Positions 31,465-39,286 of a stretch of 64,000 nt of DNA are shown in pieces (position 1 is the stretch's first letter; every line of letters starts with the position of its first letter). The notes below the pieces were generated by a model. That model ran no database searches. It had not been told where the DNA came from and was given only the letters and a program-made list of their open reading frames with translations. Location: positions 1 to 64,000 of the forward strand of contig CAYNGJ010000021.1 of NCBI GenBank assembly GCA_964396895.1, read 5' to 3'. Source of the stretch: UBA2334 sp964396895. Lineage in GTDB: Bacteria > Pseudomonadota > Gammaproteobacteria > Burkholderiales > Burkholderiaceae_C. The position numbers and the translations under genes were made by a program.

Positions 31465-31467
31465 CAT
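31465..31467 (-). other. Orphaned native start codon of rlmE
   Basis: The minus-strand ATG at 31467-31465 is followed by AAA-GTC-AAT-ACC (the att core) and then phage DNA. This is the original rlmE start, now 8.4 kb from the body of the gene. Its promoter would read antisense into the recombinase gene. Confidence 0.85.
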
Positions 31468-31513
31468 TCGCTGCCTGAATTTGCACCGGCGCCCAGCGGG
31501 CAAGGTGATAGCC

Positions 31514-31519
31514 GATAAT
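31514..31519 (+). promoter_or_regulatory. Possible -10 box of yhbY, suggesting a leaderless mRNA
   Basis: GATAAT ends only six bases before the yhbY ATG at 31526. If it is the -10 element, transcription would start at or next to the start codon. No good -35 or ribosome site is visible. Confidence 0.4.
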
Positions 31520-31525
31520 TGTCCC

Positions 31526-31999
31526 ATGCCCCAGATTCAACTCACCCCCGCACAACGCAAGGACCAGCGCGCCCAGGCGCACCACCTTGCTCCCGTGGTC
31601 TTCATCGGTAACGACGGACTCTCTGAAGCCGTCATCCGTGAAGCTGACCACGCCCTCAAGGCCCACGGCCTCATCAAAATTCGGGTGTTTTCCGATGACA
31701 GGGTGGCCCGCGAGGGCATGCTCCAAACCTTGGCCGACCAACTGAACGCGGCTCCCATACAGCACATCGGCAAGTTGTTGGTGCTGTGGCGCCCCATGCC
31801 CGACAAGGTCAAAGATGCCGACGAAGACCGGGGCGCGGCACCGCGCGAAGTCAAAGTACTCAAATTCAGCAGCCGAGGTGGCCAGCGGCCCCAGGTCAAA
31901 ACCGTGCGGGTACTGGGCAACCAACGCCTGACCCCTGGCGGCACCGTCAAGCGTGCCAAGGTTTTGAAGAAAAGCGTCAAAAAAAGCCACTTGGGCTGA
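31526..31999 (+). CDS. yhbY: CRS1/YhbY-domain RNA-binding protein
   Basis: A 157-residue protein. The first 95 residues are a CRM (CRS1-YhbY) domain: LTPAQRKDQRAQAHHLAPVVFIG, then HALKAHGLIKIRVF with the GxxG-like loop. The tail is basic (VKRAKVLKKSVKKSHLG). YhbY associates with pre-50S ribosomal particles in E. coli. It would normally stand divergent and next to rlmE; the prophage now separates them. ATG 31526 gives MPQIQLTPAQRK, the usual start. Confidence 0.9.
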   Translation: MPQIQLTPAQRKDQRAQAHHLAPVVFIGNDGLSEAVIREADHALKAHGLIKIRVFSDDRVAREGMLQTLADQLNAAPIQHIGKLLVLWRPMPDKVKDADEDRGAAPREVKVLKFSSRGGQRPQVKTVRVLGNQRLTPGGTVKRAKVLKKSVKKSHLG

Positions 32000-32020
32000 C
32001 CCCGCCCCCTAAACCCACCC

Positions 32021-34081
32021 ATGACCGCACCGCAACCCAACCCCCTGCTCAATTTCCAAGACCTTCCGCTGTTCGATGCCATCACACCGGCGGCCATCGG
32101 TCCCGCCATGGATGCACTGCTGGCCCAGGCCAGCGCCGCACTGGAAACGGTCACCGCCCCATCGTTCCCCGCTGAGTGGGTGGGCATCTCCCGTACGCTG
32201 GACACCAGCACCGAGCGCTTGGGCAGGGCCTGGGGAGCGGTCAATCACCTCAACAGTGTGGCCGACACCCCCGAGCTGCGTGCCGCTTACAACGAAGCCT
32301 TGCCCCGCATGACCGAGTTTTGGACACGGCTGGGCGCAGATGAGCGCCTCTACGCCAAGTACAAGGCCATGGACGTGGGCACCCTCACGCCCGAGCAGCG
32401 CCAGGCACACACCAATGCCATGCGCGGCTTCGTGCTGGGAGGGGCCGATTTGCAGGGTGAGGCCAAAATGCGTTTTGCCGAATTGCAGGAGAAGCAGGCC
32501 GAATTGACCCAAAAGTTCAGCGAAAACTCGCTGGATGCCACCGATGCGTTTGCCCTCTATGCCACCGACGACGAGATGGCCGGGGTACCCGATGACATCC
32601 GCTCCACCGCCAGGCAAGCGGCCGAGGCCGATGGCAAAGCAGGGCACAAATTGACCCTGAAAATGCCCTGCTACCTGCCCGTGATGCAGTTCGCAGAGAA
32701 CGCTGGCCTGCGTGAGCGCCTCTACCGGGCACACACCACCCGCGCCAGCGATCAGGCTGCCCCCGAGTTCCAACAGTTTGACAACACCGCAGTCATGCAA
32801 GCGCTGTTGGACCTGCGCCGGGAAGAAGCGCAGTTGCTGGGCTACCCACACTTCGCCCACGTGTCCCTGGTGCCGAAAATGGCCGAATCACCCGACCAGG
32901 TGGTGAGCTTTTTGCGCGAACTGGCCCAAAAGGCCAGGCCCTATGCCGAGCAAGATGTGGCCGACATGCGCGCCTTTGCTACCGCAGAGCTGGGCCTGGA
33001 CGACCCGCAGCCCTGGGACTGGTCCTACATCGCCGAAAAACTGAAAGAAACACGTTTCGCCTTCAGCGAACAAGAGGTCAAAACCTATTTCACTGCACCC
33101 AAGGTACTGCAAGGCCTGTTTGGCATCATCGAAACGCTGTTCGAAGTCAGCATCCGCCCCGACACGGCCCCCACCTGGCACCCCAGCGTGCAATTTTTCA
33201 GGCTGGAAAGGTCAGGCGCATTGGTGGGACAGTTCTACCTCGATCTGGCCGCTCGCAACGGCAAACGGGGCGGTGCCTGGATGGACGACGTGCGCGCCCG
33301 CTGGCTGCGCCCCGACAGCGGCGCGTTGCAAACCCCGGTGGCCCACCTGGTGTGCAACTTCGCCGAGGGTGTGGACGGCAAACCCGCCCTGCTCACGCAC
33401 GACGATGTCATCACCCTGTTCCACGAATTCGGTCACGGCCTGCACCACCTGCTCACCCAGGTGAACGAGCGCGACGTGTCTGGCATCAGCGGGGTGGAGT
33501 GGGATGCGGTGGAGTTGCCAAGCCAGTTCATGGAAAATTTCTGCTGGGAATGGGACGTGCTCAAGCACATGACGGCCCATGTGGACACTGGTGAACCCCT
33601 GCCCCGCGCCTTGTACGACAAGATGCTGGCCGCCAAAAACTTCCAAAGTGGGTTGCAGACCCTGCGCCAGGTGGAATTTTCGCTGTTTGACATGCTGCTG
33701 CACCTCGACCAAGCGCCCCTGGTGGACGGCCAACCCGACGTGATGGCCTTGCTCAACCAAGTCCGGCAAGAAGTGTCTGTGTTGCAGCCTCCGGCCTACA
33801 ACCGCACACCCAACACCTTCGGCCACATTTTCTCGGGGGGTTATGCGGCGGGCTACTACAGCTACAAATGGGCAGAAGTGCTGTCTGCCGATGCGTATGC
33901 CGCTTTTGAAGAGGCCGCAGCCACCACGGGTACCACCGTCAACCGCGACACGGGTCGGCACTACCGGCAAACCATTCTGGAAGCGGGAGGCAGCCGCCCG
34001 GCCATGGCTTCGTTCAAGGCGTTCCGCGGGCGTGAACCTTCCCCCGATGCCCTGCTCAGACACCAGGGCATGGCCGGTTGA
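32021..34081 (+). CDS. prlC: Oligopeptidase A (M3 family metallopeptidase)
   Basis: A 686-residue cytoplasmic zinc endopeptidase. The metal site HEFGH is at about 468-472 in VITLFHEFGHGLHHLLTQV, and the downstream Glu ligand region is in SQFMENFCWEW. The C-terminal GGYAAGYYSYKWAEVLSADAYAAFEE and the GGSRPAMASFKAFRGREP ending are characteristic of PrlC/OpdA. It degrades short peptides, including cleaved signal peptides and products of ATP-dependent proteases. Full family length. It starts 21 bases after yhbY. Confidence 0.95.
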   Translation: MTAPQPNPLLNFQDLPLFDAITPAAIGPAMDALLAQASAALETVTAPSFPAEWVGISRTLDTSTERLGRAWGAVNHLNSVADTPELRAAYNEALPRMTEFWTRLGADERLYAKYKAMDVGTLTPEQRQAHTNAMRGFVLGGADLQGEAKMRFAELQEKQAELTQKFSENSLDATDAFALYATDDEMAGVPDDIRSTARQAAEADGKAGHKLTLKMPCYLPVMQFAENAGLRERLYRAHTTRASDQAAPEFQQFDNTAVMQALLDLRREEAQLLGYPHFAHVSLVPKMAESPDQVVSFLRELAQKARPYAEQDVADMRAFATAELGLDDPQPWDWSYIAEKLKETRFAFSEQEVKTYFTAPKVLQGLFGIIETLFEVSIRPDTAPTWHPSVQFFRLERSGALVGQFYLDLAARNGKRGGAWMDDVRARWLRPDSGALQTPVAHLVCNFAEGVDGKPALLTHDDVITLFHEFGHGLHHLLTQVNERDVSGISGVEWDAVELPSQFMENFCWEWDVLKHMTAHVDTGEPLPRALYDKMLAAKNFQSGLQTLRQVEFSLFDMLLHLDQAPLVDGQPDVMALLNQVRQEVSVLQPPAYNRTPNTFGHIFSGGYAAGYYSYKWAEVLSADAYAAFEEAAATTGTTVNRDTGRHYRQTILEAGGSRPAMASFKAFRGREPSPDALLRHQGMAG

Positions 34082-34142
34082 GCCCGCGCGTCCACGCCTT
34101 GGCCGCCCTGCACCGAATACCAAAACCCACGAGGCCCTGGTC

Positions 34143-34841
34143 ATGACCCCATTGCCCACCGTTTCCATTGGACGCCGCCTGCCCTGCGTGCGGCACGCCG
34201 CCCTGGCGTTTTGGCTGGCGGCGGCGGCCCTGTCCGCCCAAGGGCAGCAGGTGTACAAAATCACCGGACCCGACGGCAAGGTCACGTTCTCTGACAAACC
34301 GCCGGCCAACACCCCGGCCACGGTGACGGGCAGCGTGGGCGACACCAGTGGCAACGCCACCCCCAACCTGCCCTTTGAGCTTCAGCAGGTGGCCAACAAA
34401 TACCCCGTCACGCTGTACACCACCGCCAACTGCGGACCGTGCGAATCGGGCCGCCGCCTGCTGGTGCAGCGCGGGGTTCCCCACACCGAGAAAACGGTGA
34501 TCACCAACGACGATCTGGCGGCTTTTGCCCGCATTTCCAAGGACGGCGGTTTGCCATTGCTGACCATTGGCGGGCAGCACATCAAGGGCTTTGCCGCCAC
34601 CGAGTGGTCTGGCTACCTGGATGCGGCGGGTTACCCCAAGCAGTCCGTCCTGCCCGCCGCGTATCGACCCGCAGCGGCGGCACCGCTGTCGCCGCTGAAA
34701 ATCGCCCCAGCCACCGCAGCCACGACCACAGGCACAACGGCCGACGATGTCGCCCCCGCGCGCAAGCGCCCCACCCCACCCACCCCACCCACCGCGCCCA
34801 GCAACGACCGCAGCAACAACCCAGCGGGCATCCGCTTCTGA
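34143..34841 (+). CDS. Exported DUF4124/glutaredoxin-like protein
   Basis: A 232-residue protein with a signal peptide (LAFWLAAAALSAQG), a short DUF4124-type segment (VYKITGPDGKVTFSDKPP), then a glutaredoxin-like domain with the redox pair CGPC in TLYTTANCGPCESGRRLL and GLPLLTIGGQHIKGF as the cis-Pro region. The Pro/Thr-rich C-terminal tail is disordered. It should act in the periplasm or envelope as a thiol oxidoreductase; the partner is unknown. It starts 61 bases after prlC. Confidence 0.8.
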   Translation: MTPLPTVSIGRRLPCVRHAALAFWLAAAALSAQGQQVYKITGPDGKVTFSDKPPANTPATVTGSVGDTSGNATPNLPFELQQVANKYPVTLYTTANCGPCESGRRLLVQRGVPHTEKTVITNDDLAAFARISKDGGLPLLTIGGQHIKGFAATEWSGYLDAAGYPKQSVLPAAYRPAAAAPLSPLKIAPATAATTTGTTADDVAPARKRPTPPTPPTAPSNDRSNNPAGIRF

Positions 34842-34893
34842 CCCGCAGAGGGGCCCACCACAAGCCCGATCGAAGGGCCGTGCAGCATCGGGA

Positions 34894-35592
34894 TCAGGCG
34901 TAGGAAATGGTTTTCACGCCACTGGCCGTGCCCATCAGGCAGACCGTGGCCTTTTGGTGGGCAAACACCCCCACCGTCACCACGCCCGGCCACTGGTTGA
35001 CTTGGCTCTCGAACGCCAGCGGATCGGCGATGCACAGGCCCGTCACATCCAGAATGTGCTGGCCGTTGTCGGTGACCAGGGGCTGACCGTCTTTCAAGCG
35101 CACCGTGGCGGTGCCGCCCATGGCCGCAAACTGCCGGGCAATCCGTTGCGAGGCCATGGGAATGACCTCCACCGGCAGGGGAAATTGACCCAATGAGGCC
35201 ACCAGTTTGCTTTCATCGACGATGCACACAAACTGGTGGGACTGGGCGGCCACGATTTTTTCGCGCGTGAGGGCCGCGCCACCCCCTTTGACCATGTGGC
35301 CCTGGCCGTCGATTTCGTCGGCACCGTCGATGTACACCGCCAATTCGGGTACGGCGTTGGAGTCAAACACGGCAATGCCCAGGGCCTTCAGGCGTTGCGT
35401 GGAGGCCTCGGAGCTGGACACCGCCCCCTTGATCTGGTCCTTGATGCTGGCCAGCGCATCGATGAATTTGTTGACCGTGGAGCCTGTGCCCACGCCCACG
35501 ATGCTGCCAGGGGTAACGTACTGCAAGGCCGCCTGGCCCACCAGTGTTTTCAGTTCATCTTGGGTCAGGGTGGGGGTGGCGGCAGCGTTCAT
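34894..35592 (-). CDS. rpiA: Ribose-5-phosphate isomerase A
   Basis: A 232-residue enzyme interconverting ribose 5-phosphate and ribulose 5-phosphate. Conserved segments are GVGTGSTVNKFIDAL, DGADEID, MVKGGGAALTREK (with the catalytic Lys), FPLPVEV and DNGQHILD. ATG 35592 gives MNAAATPTLTQDELK; a longer start would add residues not typical of the family. It converges with the glutaredoxin-like gene and is divergent from pyrD. Confidence 0.96.
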   Translation of the reverse strand: MNAAATPTLTQDELKTLVGQAALQYVTPGSIVGVGTGSTVNKFIDALASIKDQIKGAVSSSEASTQRLKALGIAVFDSNAVPELAVYIDGADEIDGQGHMVKGGGAALTREKIVAAQSHQFVCIVDESKLVASLGQFPLPVEVIPMASQRIARQFAAMGGTATVRLKDGQPLVTDNGQHILDVTGLCIADPLAFESQVNQWPGVVTVGVFAHQKATVCLMGTASGVKTISYA

Positions 35593-35671
35593 GGCGTGTG
35601 GGATGGAAAAAGAAGAAGCGGGGATGAGGGAAAATCCCCGCCCAGTGAATGTCAAAACCCTGGATTATCCA

Positions 35672-36757
35672 ATGCCCCTGCTGCCCTACGCCCTGGCCCG
35701 CCCCTTCCTGTTTGGCCTTGACCCCGAAAAAGCGCACGAACTGACCCTGCAAGGCCTGGCCACTGGCCAGAACACGCCCTTGCAGTGGGCCTGGTGCAGC
35801 ACCCGGATCGATGACCCGCTGACGGTGGCGGGCATTGCATTCCCCAACCGTGTGGGCTTGGCCGCCGGCTTGGACAAAAACGCCCACTGCATCGACGGCT
35901 TGGGTGCCATGGGTTTTGGTTTTGTGGAGGTGGGCACCGTCACACCCTTGGGCCAACCCGGTAACCCCAAACCCCGCATGTTCCGCCTGCCCCAGGCCGA
36001 TGCGCTCATCAACCGTCTGGGCTTCAACAACGACGGCCTCGCCGCCTTCCTGACCAACGTGCGCCAGGCCCGCTGCCGCCAGCCCGGTCAGCACCACCCC
36101 ATGCGCTTGGGGCTGAACATCGGCAAAAACGCCACCACCGCCATGGAGGATGCCGCCAAAGACTACCTCGCTTGTCTGGACGGCGTGTACCCGCACGCGG
36201 ACTACGTGACCATCAACATCTCCAGCCCCAACACCAAGAACCTGCGCGCCCTGCAAAGCGATGACGCACTCGACGCCCTGCTCGACGCCCTCTCGGTCCG
36301 GCGCGAGGCGCTGGCCCGCGAACACGGCAAACACATTCCCCTGTTTGTGAAGATTGCCCCCGACCTCGACGATGAACAGGTGGCCAGCGTGGCCCACACC
36401 CTGCAGCGCTACGGCTGCGGTGCCGACGGCCAACCCAACCAGGCCTGGGGCCTGATTGCCACCAACACCACCCTGGACCGCAGCGCCGTGCTCGAGCTGC
36501 CCCATGCGGACGAGGCGGGTGGCCTGTCGGGGCGGCCAGTGTTTGAAAAGAGCAACCAGGTGATTCGCCAACTGCGCGCCGCCTTGGGCCCAGGCTTTCC
36601 GATCGTGGGCGTGGGCGGCATCCTGAGTGGCGACGACGCGGTGGCCAAGGTGCGCGCCGGCGCAGACCTGGTGCAGATTTACACCGGGCTGATATACCGG
36701 GGCCCAGCCCTGGTGCGCGAAGCCGCATTGAGCATCAAAAATGCCTCCAACGCTTGA
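35672..36757 (+). CDS. pyrD: Dihydroorotate dehydrogenase (quinone), class 2
   Basis: A 361-residue FMN enzyme of pyrimidine synthesis, membrane-associated through its N-terminal helix region (YALARPFLFGLDPEKAHELT), which marks class 2. FMN and substrate motifs seen are GLAAGLDKNA, GFGFVEVGTVTP, YVTINISSPNTKNLR with the catalytic Ser, LIATNTTLDR and VGVGGI. The TGA stop lies inside a dispersed repeat copy, so the last residues (IKNASNA) are partly encoded by it. Confidence 0.96.
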   Translation: MPLLPYALARPFLFGLDPEKAHELTLQGLATGQNTPLQWAWCSTRIDDPLTVAGIAFPNRVGLAAGLDKNAHCIDGLGAMGFGFVEVGTVTPLGQPGNPKPRMFRLPQADALINRLGFNNDGLAAFLTNVRQARCRQPGQHHPMRLGLNIGKNATTAMEDAAKDYLACLDGVYPHADYVTINISSPNTKNLRALQSDDALDALLDALSVRREALAREHGKHIPLFVKIAPDLDDEQVASVAHTLQRYGCGADGQPNQAWGLIATNTTLDRSAVLELPHADEAGGLSGRPVFEKSNQVIRQLRAALGPGFPIVGVGGILSGDDAVAKVRAGADLVQIYTGLIYRGPALVREAALSIKNASNA

Positions 36758-36777
36758 TGAATATGTCGTTTCAGCTA
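36738..36777 (-). repeat. Dispersed element copy 5, at the pyrD 3' end
   Basis: On the minus strand TAGCT (36777-36773), 17 bases, AAGCG (36755-36751), then TTGGAGGCATTTTT. It overlaps the pyrD stop codon. Confidence 0.75.
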
Positions 36778-36843
36778 TTGTTTTGAAAAACACCGGTACA
36801 CCGAAAGTGCCTGGTGCTCAGCCCCGTGGCACCGCGGGCTGAA

Positions 36844-37965
36844 TCAGTCAGCGAGCAGAACAGCCACGTGCTCGCCCAGTGCCAGGGCACTCGTCAGCCC
36901 TGGAGACTCGATGCCAAACAGGTTGACGAGGCCCGCCACGCCATGCACGGCAGGGCCGTCGATGCGGAAATCGGGCGCTGCCTCGCCGGGGGCATGGATC
37001 TTGGGACGCACACCGCTGTAGCTGGGGGCCAATGCGCCGTCGGGCAGGCCGGGCCAGTAGCGGCGCACTTCGGCATAAAAGCCCTCTGCCCGGGCGGGGT
37101 CCACGCGGTAGTCGATGTGCTCGGGCTGTGTCACCGTCAGCCACTCCAGATCGGGACCAAACTTGGCCTGACCGCCCAGGTCCAGCGTCAGGTGCACCCC
37201 CAGCCACGCATCCTGCGGCGCGGGATAAATCAGGTGGGTGAACGGTGCTTTTCCCTGCAAGCTGTAGTAGCTGCCTTTGGCAAAGTGTTCGGTAGGCACG
37301 TGCTCGGGCGCCAAACCTTGGATACTGCGCGCCACCTGACAGGCGTGCAACGCGGCGGCATTGACCACGGTGCGCGCCTGCACCATCACATCGGGCTGCC
37401 CAGGGCTACGCACCGTGAGCACCAGGCCACCGGGCACCACTTGTCCCTGCACCACCGCAGAATCCACGGCCACCATGCCGCCGGCATTCTCCAGATCCGC
37501 CTGCAAGGCAAGCATCAGTCCGTGGCTGTCCACAATGCCCGTGGTGGGGGAATACAGCGCGGCCAGGCATTGGAGTGCCGGTTCTTTTTCTTGTGCCTGT
37601 GCCGCCGTCAGCCGCTCCACCGGCACACCATTGGCCTGGCAGCGCGCCTCCAGGGCGGCCAAACCGGGCAGTTGGGCCTCATCGGTCGCCACCACCAGCT
37701 TGCCGCAGGCGCGCACGTCCACGCCGCGGTCGGCACAGAACGCGTACAGCAAGTCCTTGCCGCGCACGCACAGGCTGGCCTTCAGTGAGCCAGGGGGGTA
37801 GTACAGCCCGGCGTGGATCACTTCGCTGTTGCGCGAGCTGACCCCCGTGCCAATGGCCTGCTCTTTTTCCAGCACCATGACCTCGCGGCCCGCCTGGGCC
37901 AGCGCCCTGGCCACTGCCAGGCCCACCACGCCAGCGCCGACCACCACCACATCAAGTTGCTCCAT
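36844..37965 (-). CDS. FAD-dependent oxidoreductase, L-2-hydroxyglutarate dehydrogenase (LhgO)-like
   Basis: A 373-residue DAO-fold flavoprotein. The FAD Rossmann motif is VVVVGAGVVGLAVARALAQ at the N-terminus, followed by SSRNSEVIHAGLYYPPGSLKA, which is typical of L-2-hydroxyglutarate dehydrogenases and their relatives, and a C-terminal GVRPKIHAPGEAAPDF region. It probably oxidises an L-2-hydroxyacid and passes electrons to the quinone pool. The substrate is inferred only from family resemblance. ATG 37965 (MEQLDVVVVG) puts the Rossmann strand at the start, as usual. Confidence 0.85.
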   Translation of the reverse strand: MEQLDVVVVGAGVVGLAVARALAQAGREVMVLEKEQAIGTGVSSRNSEVIHAGLYYPPGSLKASLCVRGKDLLYAFCADRGVDVRACGKLVVATDEAQLPGLAALEARCQANGVPVERLTAAQAQEKEPALQCLAALYSPTTGIVDSHGLMLALQADLENAGGMVAVDSAVVQGQVVPGGLVLTVRSPGQPDVMVQARTVVNAAALHACQVARSIQGLAPEHVPTEHFAKGSYYSLQGKAPFTHLIYPAPQDAWLGVHLTLDLGGQAKFGPDLEWLTVTQPEHIDYRVDPARAEGFYAEVRRYWPGLPDGALAPSYSGVRPKIHAPGEAAPDFRIDGPAVHGVAGLVNLFGIESPGLTSALALGEHVAVLLAD

Positions 37966-37983
37966 CGCGGACTCCAGAAGGAC

Positions 37984-38014
37984 AAAAACCAACGGCTCCC
38001 GAGGGAGCCGTTGG
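37984..38014 (-). terminator. Terminator after tRNA-Val
   Basis: CCAACGGCTCCC and GGGAGCCGTTGG form a perfect 12-bp stem around GA (37988-38013). On the minus strand it is followed by TTTTTG. It lies between tRNA-Val and the FAD oxidoreductase. Confidence 0.88.
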
Positions 38015-38025
38015 TTTGGTTGTAG

Positions 38026-38100
38026 TGGTGGGTGATGCAGGGTTTGAACCTGCGACCCCTGCCGTGTGAAGGCAGTGCTCTACCGCTGAGCTAATCACCC
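38026..38100 (-). tRNA. tRNA-Val (anticodon CAC)
   Basis: A 75-base minus-strand tRNA. The acceptor GGGTGAT pairs with ATCACCC, followed by A and an encoded CCA. The D arm is AGCTCAGCGGTAGAGC. The anticodon stem CTGCC/GGCAG has the loop TTCACAC, giving anticodon CAC. The T arm is GCAGGTTCAAACCCTGC. Confidence 0.95.
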
Positions 38101-38123
38101 GAGCCTTAAATTATACACAGAAT

Positions 38124-38849
38124 TCAGGCGGTTTCAGCGGGCTCGTGCCGACGCCACACGGTTTTGCCTTTGCAGGCTTTGTCCAGGTCGGCCAGCACGG
38201 TGGCATGGGCCTGCAATTCCGCCGCATTGCCGTGCACCACCGGCAGCTGGAACTGCCGCAGGTCCACCGCGAGCGCCGCGTGGACGTGGGTTTGCGTATC
38301 GTCGCTGGGCGCGGTGTCGATGACCAGCGCGTTTTGCCCCCGGGTCATGTTGATGTACACGTCGGCCAGCAACTCGGCGTCCAACAGCGCGCCGTGCAGC
38401 GTGCGCCCGGAGTTGTCCACCTCCAAGCGGCCGCACAGCGCGTCCAGGCTGTTGCGCTTGCCGGGGAACATTTCCTTGGCCATGACCAGCGTGTCGATCA
38501 CCCCGCCCACGTGTTCCCCCACTTTGCCCAAGCCCAGCCGCTCCAGCTCCTTGTTCAGGAAGCCGATGTCGAACGGCGCGTTGTGGATGATGAGCTCGGC
38601 GCCGGACAGAAAATCCAGCAACTGGTGAGCGATGGCGGCGAACTTGGGTTTGTCGCGCAAAAACTCGTCGGCAATGCCGTGCACGCGCAAGGCCCCTTCA
38701 TCGCTGTTGCGCTCGGGGTTGATGTAGAGGTGCAGGTTATTGCCCGTGAGCTTGCGGTTGAACAGTTCCACGCACCCCACTTCTATGATGCGGTCCCCTG
38801 TTTCAGCCGACAGGCCAGTGGTTTCGGTGTCCAGAACAATCTGTCGCAT
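38124..38849 (-). CDS. dnaQ: DNA polymerase III epsilon subunit (proofreading exonuclease)
   Basis: A 241-residue DEDDh exonuclease. Exo I is VLDTETTGLSAETGDRIIE at the start, Exo II is IIHNAPFDIGFLNKEL, and Exo III is LHGALLDAELLADVY with the catalytic His. It proofreads for the replicative polymerase. The C-terminal polymerase-binding tail (about 175 onward) is of normal length. It lies just downstream of fdx on the same strand, separated by a repeat copy. Confidence 0.96.
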   Translation of the reverse strand: MRQIVLDTETTGLSAETGDRIIEVGCVELFNRKLTGNNLHLYINPERNSDEGALRVHGIADEFLRDKPKFAAIAHQLLDFLSGAELIIHNAPFDIGFLNKELERLGLGKVGEHVGGVIDTLVMAKEMFPGKRNSLDALCGRLEVDNSGRTLHGALLDAELLADVYINMTRGQNALVIDTAPSDDTQTHVHAALAVDLRQFQLPVVHGNAAELQAHATVLADLDKACKGKTVWRRHEPAETA

Positions 38850-38877
38850 GTTGGGCGTTTCAGTTTCTCACAAAATA

Positions 38878-38918
38878 TAGCTATGACATCAATATCATCA
38901 AGCGCTGGTGGCCAATTT
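38878..38918 (+). repeat. Dispersed element copy 6, between dnaQ and fdx
   Basis: TAGCT (38878-38882), 17 bases, AAGCG (38900-38904), CTGGTGGCCAATTT. It ends at the last codons of fdx and fills the gap before dnaQ. Confidence 0.8.
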
Positions 38919-39256
38919 CAATGATTTTCTTTGGCATGGTTGATGGTGTAGCGCGGAATTTCCACCGTCACGTCCTGTTGCCCCAGCACCGCCTGGCAGC
39001 TCAGGCGGGACTGTGGCTCCAGGCCCCACGCGCGGTCCAGCAGGTCTTCTTCGGTTTCGTCCAGTTCGTTGAGGGAGTCGAAGCCCTGGCGCACCACCAC
39101 GTGGCAGGTGGTGCAGGCGCAGCTCATGTCACAGGCGTGTTCGATGTTGATCTGGTGGTCCAGCAGCGCTTCACAGATGGTGGTGCCCGCCGGCGCGTCG
39201 ATGCGGGTCCCGGTGGGGCAGTACTCGGGGTGCGGGAGGATGTGGATGGTGGGCAT
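38918..39256 (-). CDS. fdx: ISC-type [2Fe-2S] ferredoxin
   Basis: A 112-residue adrenodoxin-like ferredoxin that supplies electrons for iron-sulfur cluster assembly. The cluster ligands are in HACDMSCACTTCHVVV, with the fourth Cys in RLSCQAVLG. The acidic LDETEEDLLDRAWG helix contacts partners. It is the last gene of the isc operon, 30 bases after hscA. Confidence 0.95.
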   Translation of the reverse strand: MPTIHILPHPEYCPTGTRIDAPAGTTICEALLDHQINIEHACDMSCACTTCHVVVRQGFDSLNELDETEEDLLDRAWGLEPQSRLSCQAVLGQQDVTVEIPRYTINHAKENH

Positions 39257-39286
39257 GGGTGAACAATCAAAAGGGAAGAAGGCCGC

